DNA from: Prostheceraeus crozeri
Lineage: Eukaryota; Platyhelminthes; Polycladida; Euryleptidae
Assembly: GCA_907163375.1 (NCBI GenBank)
Contig: CAJQUW010003148.1
Location: 558,001 to 622,000 of the forward strand
DNA length: 64,000 bases
Direction: 5' to 3'
Shown: positions 28,205 to 38,840 of the stretch, piece after piece
Layout: every line of letters begins with the position of its first letter
Position numbering within the stretch: the first letter of the stretch is position 1
Made by a program: the position numbers and the translations under genes
Notes under the pieces: generated by a model
What the model was told of the DNA's origin: nothing
The model's input: the letters and a program-made list of their open reading frames with translations, nothing else
Database searches by the model: none

Positions 28205-31200
28205 TCTATTATCAATGGTCGATTCGTTTAGAAATGAGACACAGTTTCATTTGTTATGTACATGAAAAGCAAACTTTGATTCTAACCTTTCATGCTCATG
28301 GTCAGTCCTAATGTTCGCTGTTTCATACTCATGAAATAATTCCACTGACACAGACTTGATCATTCAATGACATGCTTTGCTGTTTCCTACTGATGAGTTT
28401 TCTACACAGACGTGTTCATTTTGTGAGTTCAATGGTCGAGTCGTTGAACTAAGCCTTATGCGTTTCTACAGGTCTTTATATCAGCTTTAAACACGACTGC
28501 AATCTATGAAAGTTTTGCCAACATAAGGTTGTTGTCATAAAGTTTCTTACACCACGGTTCATGTTCACGAATTTTATTTGAATGTCAGAAAGTTAGACTA
28601 TATGTTCATCTGTCTATGATGAGTGTAAACGTTGTCACAGTTCTCTTTTATTTCCCGTAAGCTAGTTGTGACACTTTTGTGTTTCACTTCATCTAGCAGG
28701 TTGATTTTTATCTCACACATGCTTTGAGTGTTTCCTAACTCATATGCATTCGACTAACAACGTTACAGGTTGCTATGTGTATACTTGTATGCTGTCGATG
28801 CAGAGTGCAAAAACACTATCTGTCTTTGTTTACAAAACTGTCTACACACGCATTCAATTTGATAAAGGCAAACAACACATTTAGTAAAGCTGGCACGCTA
28901 ACGAGTGTGACTGCAGAAACATTTTATAAAACTTTTTTCAACGTTCGCTAAGTTTCACAACAACCTGTCAAAGACTTCTTACAAAACTTATTTCAACATT
29001 TGCGTTTAGACTTTTATGCGAACATGTGCTTCACGTATTCTACACGAATGGTTAACGCATGTGATATAAAACCCTAAATCCAACCGTAGAGGAGCCTACC
29101 TTTGGATTATGAACTTTTACGACCCATGCGATTCAACGTCATGGAACTAGCTCTCACACACTCAACGTTTGTGACAACGTCTGGTTTTATAAAACATTCA
29201 ACGCTTACTATAAGACCTTGTGTGAAACAATCTACACAGTGCAGTAAAACTTTCTAGCGCTGTGGTGAACATTGTTTTCATATAACATTCTCAACTCTCA
29301 GTCTCACTGCAGTAGAAAACTGCTTTTAGTAAACCTGATGAAGCTAATCTAACAGTCATGAAGTTTGAATTTTCTAATAAGGGAACATTTGCCAACTGTC
29401 TCCAATAAAACTTTCTAACACTGTGAAAGCAAGTTACAAGACAATCTACACTGTGCAGTAAAACCTTTTCGATAAAACTTTCTAGTGCTGTGAAAGTAAG
29501 TTACAAGACAATCTACACTGTGCAGTAAAACCTTGTCGATATATTTTTCTAGTGCTGTGAAAGTAAGTTACAAGACAATCTACACTGTGCAGTAAAACCT
29601 TTTCGATAAAACTTTCTAGTGCTGTGATGAGTTCGGTCAGTCATACAACGTTAATGATCAAACTTTATCAACCTGTGCTGCAATAAAACTTTTGCAAACC
29701 ATGATACACTTTCTGACGACACTGACAAGAGCTTGTTCACTAGCGAAGAGAGAAGTCTGTGATGTGTTGCGTGTGGCGCATGAATGTCCTCCCGTTTCAT
29801 CCCTTCATCATTTCGTCTCCGTGATAGAGACAGTTCTTAAAAGAACTGATGGTTCATTCTCGCATGGTTGGCCAACTGTCGGGAGGCAAGTGCAATGGAA
29901 ATTTTATGAGGTAACCTGTGGCAGATAGCTAAATGTCGCCCTGGCGGTCAGAGTACAACGTTGAGACGAAAGGCAACCACTTGGAAACATGACGCAGAGA
30001 GGTTTCACAAGGATTACCATTGCCCACGTCCCGTGCAGTACTCATCGCTACGGACTTCACCGCTGTCTCGAAAGAACGCCCACCAACAGGAAGTATGACA
30101 CCAAAAATCTCCGTGACTTGCACCGTCCAGGACTTGATCGCCAGACATAAAAATCGGTGGAGTTGGTAAGAGGAAGCACGTCATTGCTTTGATCAGCTTG
30201 ATAGCAAGCCGTAGAGAGGGATAACAAGCCGTGATTCACCAGCGTTTTGCAATGGAGATGTTTAGAGGCCACCCATGACAAGATAGCTAAGACTCAACCG
30301 ATTGGCGTTCAAAGTGCTACGTTGAGAACTGTGTCAAATGCCCAACATGAGACATGAGTTGCCCCAGCGGTTTCGGTCTGAAATATGACACACTCCCTTG
30401 CCACACTTATCACTACGGCATCATCCGCCGTAGCGAAGGAACACCCTGTCAGTGGAATATTACAGCAAAACTCTCCGTGTCTTGCTCGCTTGTATCATGG
30501 TAAGACATGAGAAGACTGGCTCAGACATCACTAAAAATCCTTTCATTGACTTCAGCAGGGTCGAAAACCCCAGAAAACCTCCAAAGCTAGTGAATTTAAA
30601 TTTTTCAACTTTTTAGCACTTCTTATGAAATTTTATAAGTAGTCTATAACTTAGGGCAGGTCAATAGCGACCGAACCTTTTTGAATCAAGTCAAACGGAC
30701 TTGTAGAAGCAAAGTTACCAGCCTTTAAAATTTTGGAGTCTTCTATGGCCTGGAGACGAAGGCCATCTCATGGCGAACCTCTAAGTCTGACGCCTTAGCT
30801 GACTTCAGCAATGAAATTTTCTAAGTCGGTTTCTTACAGAAACCCGGAATTTGGAATGTCCGAAGCTATCATCGGAGCTCAGAGAGACGACCTTCCTTTG
30901 ACTATCGCTCTCCTCTAAATGAAAAGTTTCTGTCGGTTCCTTGCTTATAAAGTTTGTGGCGATCAGCTGATGACGCAATACCCATCATCCAAAAACTTTA
31001 AACCCGTCTATCTCCGGTTCTAGTGCTCCGATTGAGCTGGAAATTCACCAATTCAATGTAGAATTTGACGCTGAATCCGAATTTGCCCTCCGTTTTCCCA
31101 TCCGATGCTCCGTTTTGGCTCTACAGCCCACAGCCATAGTAAAATTCTAACTCGTTTTTCGGAAAAGTGCTGAAAAAGTTTTTCTCTCCGATGGCTTTCA

Positions 31201-31511
31201 AATTTACCATGCCGATGCAGAATTTGATGCTGATTCCAAATCTGGTCTCTGTTTTCCCGTCCGAGGCTGGGTTCACCCGCTAGAGTGATTTTCGTAAAAA
31301 TTCTAACTCTCGTTTTTTCGCCAATGCCCCAAATTTTTAATAACGTCTCACCTCTAAACGAAGGCAGATAGGAACAGGCCATGTTTTCCACTGAATTTGT
31401 CTCACTCCCAGCTTTCAAATGAGCTATTACACGACTTTCTACGATCTCTAACACCAAAGTCGGAAGATCGCTGCCGAGGGGGGGTCAGAACTTTTTCTCT
31501 CCGACTGAGCT
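28205..31511 (-). repeat. right arm of the palindrome
   Basis: Inverted copy of the left arm, about 480 bp longer. The extra sequence is at 29690-30530, where the left arm has only the repeats of about 110 bp. It contains two diverged copies of a repeat of about 345 bp (words AAGATAGCTAA/CAGATAGCTAA, ACGTTGAGA, CTACGGA/CTACGGC; starts near 29905 and 30260). The outer edge again carries Polinton-TIR-like units. Confidence 0.85.
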
Positions 31512-32345
31512 GGAAGGAAGTTTCTAGACCCAACTTTGGCCAGAACGTCCGAATTGGCATTCCATTTTCCCATCCGAGACCTCCTTCATGCCGAAAAACG
31601 ACTTTTCTCATCCCAAAACATCCAACACCCGACTTTTCCAACTCTGACGTTTTCCTGCCATTTTCCTCCCTCAACCCAAGAAAATTAGACCAAACTGAGC
31701 TTTCCACTGCATTTTTCTCATTCTCAGCTTTCAAATGAGCTATTGCACGACTTTCTACGATCTCTAACACCAAAGTTGGAAGTTTGACAGGAGGGGGAAC
31801 GTCCTCGAAATTTTTTCTCTCCGATTGAGTTGGGAAGAAGTTTCTAGACCCAAAATTTCACGCAGATTCCGAATCTGGCCTCCATTTTCCCATCCGAGGT
31901 CTCCTTCATGACGAAAAACGACTTTTCTCATCCCAAAACCATCAACACCCGCCCTTTTCCAACTCTGCCGCTCGACCCCTTGCCTCTCAGGAAAACTCCT
32001 CCCGCCTTCCTTCCCCACCCAAAATTTCACACAGATTCCAAATCTAAACTCCGTTTTCCCATCCAAACCTTCCTTCATGACGATTTCCAATTTTTCTCAT
32101 CCCAAAACCATCAACACCCACCCTTTTCCAATTCTATCCTGCCCACATTCCTATCACTTTCCTTCCCATCCCTTACCGGAAAACTCCTTCCTTCCTTCCA
32201 GAGGGAGGGGGGTAGGGACCCGTTTCCTCCTCTCGGACCCATTCCTCCCAGCACATCCTTGGCGCTCTCCCTCACCTTCCTTCCAGAGGGGGGGATGAGT
32301 CAGCATTTCACATTTTGGACTTGCGCCTGCCACGGGGTTACTACT
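31512..32345 (-). repeat. Polinton right TIR, outer part
   Basis: Inverted copy of the left TIR's outer part, shorter (834 bp against about 1490 bp) because it has a single set of the units that are doubled on the left. It ends TTACTACT at 32345. Long open frames here mirror those of the left TIR and are not genes. Confidence 0.9.
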
Positions 32346-32351
32346 TATACA
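32346..32351. repeat. right target site duplication of the Polinton
   Basis: TATACA, 5/6 match to TATGCA on the left. Confidence 0.7.
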
Positions 32352-32981
32352 ATGTATTTTCATGTGAAGGTAATATTCGAACATTGCTACTTACCACTAA
32401 TTAGTTGCTACAATATCCACGATTTCGCCGGTTGGCGAAAAATCAGCTCGCATTAGTAAACAAATATCTACCAACTAATTATAGAAACTTTTTCGCCACC
32501 TGTCGTTTTTTAATTTTACACACGTTTTTGGATAAATAATGACCATTGTCACATGCGGAAATAGTTTTACAAAATGAACCTTTAGAAAAATTATCCACAA
32601 AATTGCTACCTCTCCAGATAATCTGTTGATATTAGCAAGATGCGTTCCCACAGGGTATGATCAACGCTGCATAATAAAGCTTAATTTTCAAGCTAACAAT
32701 TAACAAACTCCAAAATGAAGTACATTATTTTTGCTCCGGATCTTTCACATTGCATGAAATTATACCCCTATTGTAAAGCAAGATTCACGTTTTCCCAAAA
32801 CGGTGTCTGTGTGATAATTAAAAATGCTAGCAAATTATCACAAGCCTTTGGTGGCAAAGGAATGTTCATAAATCCGTGGACGGAACTCGTATTGCTACGA
32901 TCGCTTTAATCGAAATAATGATGAAATCCAGAGTTTTAGACCCAATTTATTGGTACGTAGCTACAGAAATAATAAGGTCTA
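32352..32981. other. no gene seen
   Basis: AT-rich spacer between the Polinton and a LINE. No coding or repeat signal beyond chance. Confidence 0.4.
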
Positions 32982-34725
32982 TCAGAAAAAATCAAAATTT
33001 TCAAAATTTTCCATAATTTTCATTACTACCGATGATGCAATATCCCTGAAGATATAGTTGATGATAATAGTATCGTCTGTGTATTTTACACTATCAACCG
33101 TCGGCGCAATTAAGTTATTCACATACAAGATAGAGAAAAGAGGTCCCATGATTGAGCACTGCGGAACTCCACTGATAACATTTACTGGATTACTGATGCA
33201 ATTCATACGACGAACAGATTGACGTCGTCCAGAGAGGTAAGATGCTGTTCAATCAATGAATTCATTCGGAAATTCAGGGAGCGCAACTTTGCGATCAGCT
33301 TTATGTGAGAAATGGCATGAAACGCTTTGGAATAATCTAGGCAAGGAAGAGCCACAGCAATATTACCGTCGGATTCCAGGGCTTTGGTGATGTGGTCGCG
33401 AAGTTGGATCAATGCACATGTCTTTGATGACGAAGGGACATAGCCGGATTGATCTTTGTCGATGTGGCAAATGAGGGTATACGTGCTTTATACTTGCTAA
33501 CACATGTCGCTCAAGTAATCTTGCAAATTCTGGGAGTAAGGTAATGAATGGGTCGCAGTTCTTCTAAGCGAGGAGGACTGGTCTTCGGAACTGGAGTAAC
33601 GACAGTGCGACACCATACTTCCAAGCTACAGGCATAAATTTGTCCAAGACACACGAATTGAATGCAGTCAAACCTCGATAGCAGCGACCGCGCTCGGTTC
33701 CGCTAGAAACGGTTGCTATACCAAGAGATTATCAGTACCTATCTAATCGTTCTTTTCCTAGAAAGACCGGTCGTTAAAGCGCGACGGTCGCTATATCAAG
33801 ACGGTCTCTAAGCAAGGTTTGACTGTATATAGCAGATGAGTTCTGCCAAGAAAAGAGCGCCCTCTTTTAGTAGTCGAATGGGAATATCGTCAATTCCAGT
33901 AGCTTTCGCATTCTGCAGTTTAGAGAGAAGTTGATGCACTGAATGAGGCTCAGTAAGTGAGCAACAAGGATCAGGATAATTGGAGATACAGGTAAAATTA
34001 CAGTCGGAGCAGCTGGGACGTTGTCGTCCTCGATAAACATAGATTCGAACAGTTTACTGATGAAAGTACATTATTCTTGAACGTTTGAGAACAATGACAC
34101 GATATTGGACAGGATTGGACTATAGTTTGTTCCCCTGATATCTGTTACAAATTTCCATGCTTTCTTCAATGATTCAATGCCCTTCGCATCCCATCTCATT
34201 TTGGCGTTGGATATTTCAACTTAAATTTTGGACTTGAAGTGATTGTACACAGCAAAGTTACGAGTACGGAATGCATGCCAGCGGTCATTGATGAGGATCT
34301 TCGATTCTGGTGTCATCCAGGGCTTATCTTTGCATGTAATCATCACACTCTTAGTAAGAATGAGGTGGCAACAAGCGTTTAGTTTTGCATAAAATATATC
34401 CACTTTCTCGTCGACTGTATAAGCTTTATAGACGTCAGTATAAAGTGAGATTAAGATAGGGCCTTTATGAAACTATCAATGTTTGATTTTCTGTGATCAT
34501 GAACAGTACAGCAAAGCTTCATTTTGGGATTCACGACCTTTGAGAAACGCACAATTATGATCACAACTTAACAATGGTGACAGAATTTCAGGTTTACCAA
34601 AATGTGTGACTTCATCAGCCTGGACAAGTACTTTATCAAGGATACTGTTACCATGGGTTGGTTGAGTAACAATGTTCGCAAGGTCAAGGTTCTCTTCAAA
34701 TACACTAGTAAAATCAGCCCGCTAA
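32982..34725 (-). mobile_element. LINE (CR1/L2-like), truncated at both ends
   Basis: Minus-strand order from 34725: end of the endonuclease (IVTQPTHGNSILDKVL, then FGKPEILSPL), the linker KPWMTPESKILINDRWHAFR (34221-34403), the RT start, motif A (LDYSKAFHAISH, 33203-33412), motif B (SGVPQCSIMGPLFS) and motif C (KYTDDT, 32982-33206). Many frame changes separate these parts, and it stops soon after motif C. It carries a MITE at 33665-33825. Old, dead copy related to the fragments at 2843-3584 and 35050-36530. Confidence 0.8.
33665..33825. mobile_element. 161-bp MITE, Tc1/mariner-pogo-like ends, in the LINE
   Basis: Starts CAGTCAAACCTCGAT and ends with the inverse (AAGGTTTGACTG). The interior has mirrored GCGACCG/CGGTCGC words. 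It is flanked by TG on the left and TA on the right, which could be a decayed TA duplication. CAGTCAAACCTCG-type ends are typical of small non-autonomous Tc1/mariner-like elements in invertebrates. Confidence 0.75.
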
Positions 34726-35050
34726 ATCAGCAAATCAGCGATTAAAATATAATTTATGTACATCAACTGCTTTTAACAGACAAAACAGAATATGTCCGAA
34801 AAACATTTTTTTGCCTCTGCTTGCGTAATTTCTGAATTCAGTATAAATATTAATAAATAATGAATCACATATATTGCAAGAAAAAATGAGAATCAGTACA
34901 GTTTCGGAGTACGTTTCAGGCATGATTAAGACATGAAGTCAAGATACATGTAGTTCTGTAAAGTAAGAAAGAAAATCAATCAACGAAAGTATTGTTCAAA
35001 ATGATGACAGCTCTCGGAAAAAAGGAGTTCCTTCTACAAGATGTTTGACA
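34726..35050. other. spacer between two LINE copies
   Basis: AT-rich, no domain seen. The segment near 34990-35050 may be the 3' region of the next LINE, whose C-terminal tail continues in a shifted frame. Confidence 0.35.
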
Positions 35051-36530
35051 ATGGCTGCAAAACCCTGCCGTATACAGAAGATATTAAACGACACAGTGAA
35101 TGCAGCGGCCGGATGATTTCGATTATTAAAAATTTTAAAGAAAAGCTTCAAAGTTGCAGATTCCGTCTCTGGTGTAGGTTTTGGAATGAATCACAAGGAC
35201 AGGAATACTCACCACAAATTATAAAATGTGCCCGTCTCTGTAAGTTTTCTAATAGAAACTCGTTATGTGAGGACAGTCCAATGAACGCAGGTGAACAATA
35301 CTCAATCACAGAACGAATTAAACCCTTACAGACTTGCATCAATTGAGACCGTGCAAGAAATGGCTTTAAAGAACGAAGATCATATAAGCGCCGAGACGCA
35401 CATCGAATTATGAATTCAGTTTGCTTGTCCCACTTCAAATCATTGAGATGAACGCCAAGGATCTTAAGATCCATCACAGCGGCAATTTCCGGTATCAAAG
35501 TCGGTTGATAATTCCTTGGTCTGGGTATCCGAAGGAACTTGCACTTCTTGAAATTCAACTTAAGACCAGCTTCCAGCGACCAATTCAATATATTCTTGTG
35601 TTCTAGGAAGTGGGAATCCAAATTGTTTTTGAATTGAGGAACTATTAATGTGCAGTCATCCACGAATTTGATGATTGAGGTCGTTCGATAAAGGGGATTT
35701 AGTTGACCAATTACAAGGTGAAACAGAAAAGGACCCATTAATGACCCTTGAGGAATTCCAGATGTCACATGCTTTTGTCTGCTGAAGATATTATGGATTT
35801 TAACCATCTGTACACGATTCTGCAGGTAATCCAAAGTCCACTGAATGAAAGGTAAGGGAAATTTCATCTTCATCAATGTATTTATGATGACGTCGTGTCC
35901 CAATTGGTCGAAAGCCGTGGCAAAATCGTAGGCTATGATAACTACTCCAAGCACGTTCACGTCTTCCAAGGGACCAGTAGTTATATCATGAACTGCTATA
36001 AGAGCAGAAGTTGCGGAAGATGATGGGACGTTTCCAAATTGAATTTGACCAAATGATTCACGTAAAAGGGATGACATACCGGACTTCAAAATCAACCTTT
36101 CACAAACCGTGAATGGTGTAGTAAGCAAGGAAATGGGAGGAAGTTGATCGACTGATACCGGAGAACATTTGGGAACCGGAGCGACAAGACTTTGCTTCCA
36201 AAGCGACGGATACTGCTTCCGAATAATCGAGACATTGATGATGTGACACAACGGTGAACAAATAATACTTGCGGCTTTTTTGTATAATAGACTTGGAATG
36301 CCATCAATACCGGGTGCCTTGTTTGTCTTGATGGACATAAGAGAGTGGTAAACCATTGCAACTTCAATTGTTGGACACCACTGAAGCTTGTTATCGCGAT
36401 TGTAAACAATTGGAATGGAAGGGGTAGGACGACTCGACTGGTTTGAGATGAATGCTCTGTTTATTTCTTCAACTGCAAAGAAAGTTGATGGGAATTTGAG
36501 AACAAGAGAGTCAGAGGCTACTATTTTTTA
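35050..36530 (-). mobile_element. LINE (CR1/L2-like) reverse transcriptase
   Basis: The longest LINE frame here (35148-36356, 402 residues) has RT motifs in order: KAPGIDGIPSLLYKK, PISLLTTPFTVCERLI, motif A (IIAYDFATAFDQLGHD), motif B (SGIPQGSLMGPFLFH), motif C (KFVDDCT, the usual F/YADD with Val), GLKLNFKKCKFLRI and LKILGVHLNDLKWD, then the thumb (SRRLYDLRSLKPFLAR). The frame runs on upstream to about 36530 (AVEEINRAF), where the copy is truncated, so the endonuclease is missing. The C-terminal tail (KLFFKIFNNRNHP) appears in another frame downstream. Plus-strand frames here are shadows. Confidence 0.88.
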
Positions 36531-36739
36531 GGCATAATATATTTACTTACAAGGCTATGCAAAAAGAATAATTTGCTTTGTACGCGAATTATTTGTACGC
36601 GAAGTTTCATTTTAACCAGGAACTTTAATCTGCGTCCCCTTGGATTCACATGAGTCATTCTTTGATCACGTATGACAAGAAGATGAGGTGGATGGAACTC
36701 GGCAGACGTGGAGATTCGTGGTAGGCATAGGGTGTATAT

Positions 36740-38840
36740 CATTTTGTGAAAGTCTCATGTTCGGCCTCATTCCCTGCAGAAACTTGTTCTGACTGCCAGC
36801 CTGCTTACCCTCGAACTGCAAGGTTCCAGATCACTCGGTTCAACCGGTGGGAAGTGTATTTTACTACAAGGCAAATGAAAAGTAATACATATCACAAAGC
36901 AGTCGGTTTCATGGTGAGTAAGTCCGTTGCCAGGAACGGTATGGCAGTTGAAGCGATTAGCGACCGACTATTGATAATGCGGCTTAACTGAAAGTCAAAA
37001 CGCATCACGTTTGTGCAGACGTACATGTCCACCGGTGAAACAATTGGTGAGGAAGTGCTACAGATGTATTCGGCAATGCAGGAAGCCCTCGACAGAACAT
37101 CAAGGAAAGACCGCCTTGTTATCATGGGTGACTTCAACACGCAAATCGGGAGCGGGACAATGTACGCTGCCTGTGGACTTTTTCGATACGGAGAGTTAAA
37201 TGATAGAGGACGATTATTATTGGATTGGCTCGGAGACAATGGACTGGTCGCCGTTGATACCTGCTTTCGAGTTTTGAAAAGTATCTTAATCATGACCAAC
37301 TTGTACTTGTATACAATTCAATTGTGCGATCAATAATTGATTACGCATCACCTGTTTTTGTTTCACCTGATGTAACTCTTGATAGCAAATTAATGATTTT
37401 TTGTAGAAGAGCTTTTCGTACGATTCACGGACCAGATGTAAAGACATGTGACAAATATTAAATTTCAGACATTTCAGATCGTAGGAAGATGCTTGCGCTA
37501 AGGTTATTCCGGCAATCACTTTCGGACACTCAGCATATCTTGCACATGCACTTGCCATCAATATCCAATCGAAGTCAACGAATTATCTTGCCTCACATTA
37601 ATACTACTCGAAGATTGGAGTCCTTCATCAACTCGTGTGCACTTTTCTTCAATGACTCAATGAACTCATGAAAGCAATTACATTATCTTTGAACTTCAAG
37701 CTTGCTCATTTACCAGTAGTGATTTTCTTCTACGACCGTCACGAATAGATACCTTATGTAAATCGACTTCACCTGACGTTTTAAAATGTTCTTCTGTATG
37801 TCCACCTCCCCGATTACTATTGGAGGTGCGAGATTTGTATTTTTGTTTTCAATAAACGCTGATTCATTCATTCATTCATACGGGTGGGTCAAGACCACAC
37901 GGAGAAATTCAGATTCGAACGAGGAGTAAGACAAGGCTGCCACTGTCGCCGCTCCTTTTTCTCACGTGCAGAGAAGACCTCTCGCGAAGAATGGAAGTCG
38001 AACTGACTGAAAGCGTAGGTATAATAGCTGGAGGACGTGCGCTGTGGAACCTCCGATGCGCTGATGACACACCTGTATTGGCCAGCAGTCGGATCCAGTT
38101 GGAGCGCGAGGCACAGCTGCTTAAGACGCATAGCGAGAAATTCGAGCTGCAAATCAACAGAGACTGTTTCGATGGTTAACAGCAAGTACAGCAATACCCT
38201 GCAGTTGGGAGCACAAAGAGAAACTGTGTACAGCAGTTCATATACCTGGGAAGCACTGTAACGATGAAAGGCAGCAGTAAGCAAGACATTAAAGTACGTT
38301 TGGCCACAGCCAGAAACGCCAAATACCAGCTTGTGGATGTGTGGAAGAGCAAAAATATCAGCCTGCGCCTGAAAAAACAACTTATAAAGAGCTTGATATG
38401 GAGTATCGCGTCGTATGGAGCAGAGAGTTGGACTTTAAGAAAAGTGGACGAAAAGAGAATCAATGCCTTCGAGATGTGGGCCTGGCGGAAGACAGACGGA
38501 AGACAAACGAATGGATGCGAGACAAAGTTGAAGTGCCAGAGAACAATGGACTGCTGGAGATTATCAAGCGGAAGAAATTTGCAAAGTACGCGCATTGGAA
38601 GCGAAGACCCGGTAGACTGATGTTGGCGACGATCGCAGTCGAAGTGGAAGAGAGAAATGACAAGCGAAGAGAGGAAGACCAAGAAAGGCGTGGATTGCCG
38701 ATCTTCGAGGGACGCCCACTCCCCGGTGAACGGGCTACGGCACCTGAACTGTGAATCATGTATGGTTCACCTAGCGCGATACTTGAAAATATAAATACGC
38801 AGAAGTCCTACGATGAGTCTGACCAGACTTTGCACATTAT
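36740..38840 (+). mobile_element. RTE-like LINE, interrupted
   Basis: Plus strand: apurinic endonuclease part (GFMVSKSVARNGM, AVEAISDRL, then VQTYMSTGETIGEEVLQMY and RLVIMGDFNTQIGSG, FRYGELNDRGRLLLDWLGDN; 36880-37270), then a break filled by another LINE's tail. It resumes at RT motif B (GVRQGC, about 37920), motif C (LRCADDTPVLA, 38040), the thumb (LIKSLIWSIASYGAESWTL, 38390) and the typical C-terminus with RINAFEMWAWR and RRPGRLMLATI (38455-38640). The fingers and motif A are missing, and several frameshifts are present. Often annotated in genomes as craniofacial development protein 2-like. Confidence 0.82.
37272..37890 (+). mobile_element. LINE 3' tail inserted in the RTE copy, with (ATTC)n end
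   Basis: Plus strand codes a CR1/L2-like C-terminus: VYNSIVRSIIDYASPVF, FCRRAFRTIHGPDVKTC, RRKMLALRLFRQSLSDT, LHMHLPSISNRSQRIILP and RRLESFINSCALFFND. It ends in TCATTCATTCATTCAT, a microsatellite tail as many CR1/L2 elements have. The RTE sequence resumes immediately afterwards. Confidence 0.78.

Larger units (their letters stand above)
23358..31511. mobile_element. 8.15-kb palindromic (foldback-like) block inside the Polinton TIR
   Basis: Left arm 23358-26182 and right arm 28205-31511 are inverted copies, almost identical where I compared them (for example around 25800 and 28540). They flank a core of about 2 kb. The outer 450 bp of each arm is a diverged version of the Polinton TIR unit (CGGAGAGAAAAAG, ATCGTAGAAAGTCGT, AGCTCATTTGAAAGCTGGGA). 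Inner arm parts hold tandem repeats of 67 and about 110 bp. Foldback elements have long inverted repeats built of tandem units like this. No clear target duplication: both junctions share CAGCTC, so recombination at a shared TIR unit is as possible as transposition. Confidence 0.75.
4618..32345. mobile_element. Polinton (Maverick) with an 8.2-kb palindromic block in its right TIR
   Basis: Seen: termini AGTAGTAA (4618) and TTACTACT (32345) are inverted copies flanked by a near-identical 6-bp duplication. Both ends carry long inverted repeats, and between them are the hallmark genes: DJR major capsid, jelly-roll penton, packaging ATPase, protein-primed PolB, retroviral-type integrase and adenovirus-type protease. 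Known: this gene set and TSD length define Polintons, which are both transposons and virus-like. Without the palindromic block (23358-31511) it is about 19.6 kb, within the usual 15-20 kb. The inner parts of the TIRs look almost identical, which suggests a young insertion. It carries roughly three to four breaks in total and is treated as a fossil. The core is far richer in AT than the TIRs. Confidence 0.95.

Noticed and set aside
31053-32456. Long open frames in the right arm edge and right TIR
   Set aside because: Mirror copies of the left-side frames. Their similarity reflects the inverted repeat, not protein selection.
37889-38759. Minus-strand frames opposite the RTE-like LINE
   Set aside because: Shadows of the plus-strand reverse transcriptase; no domains of their own.
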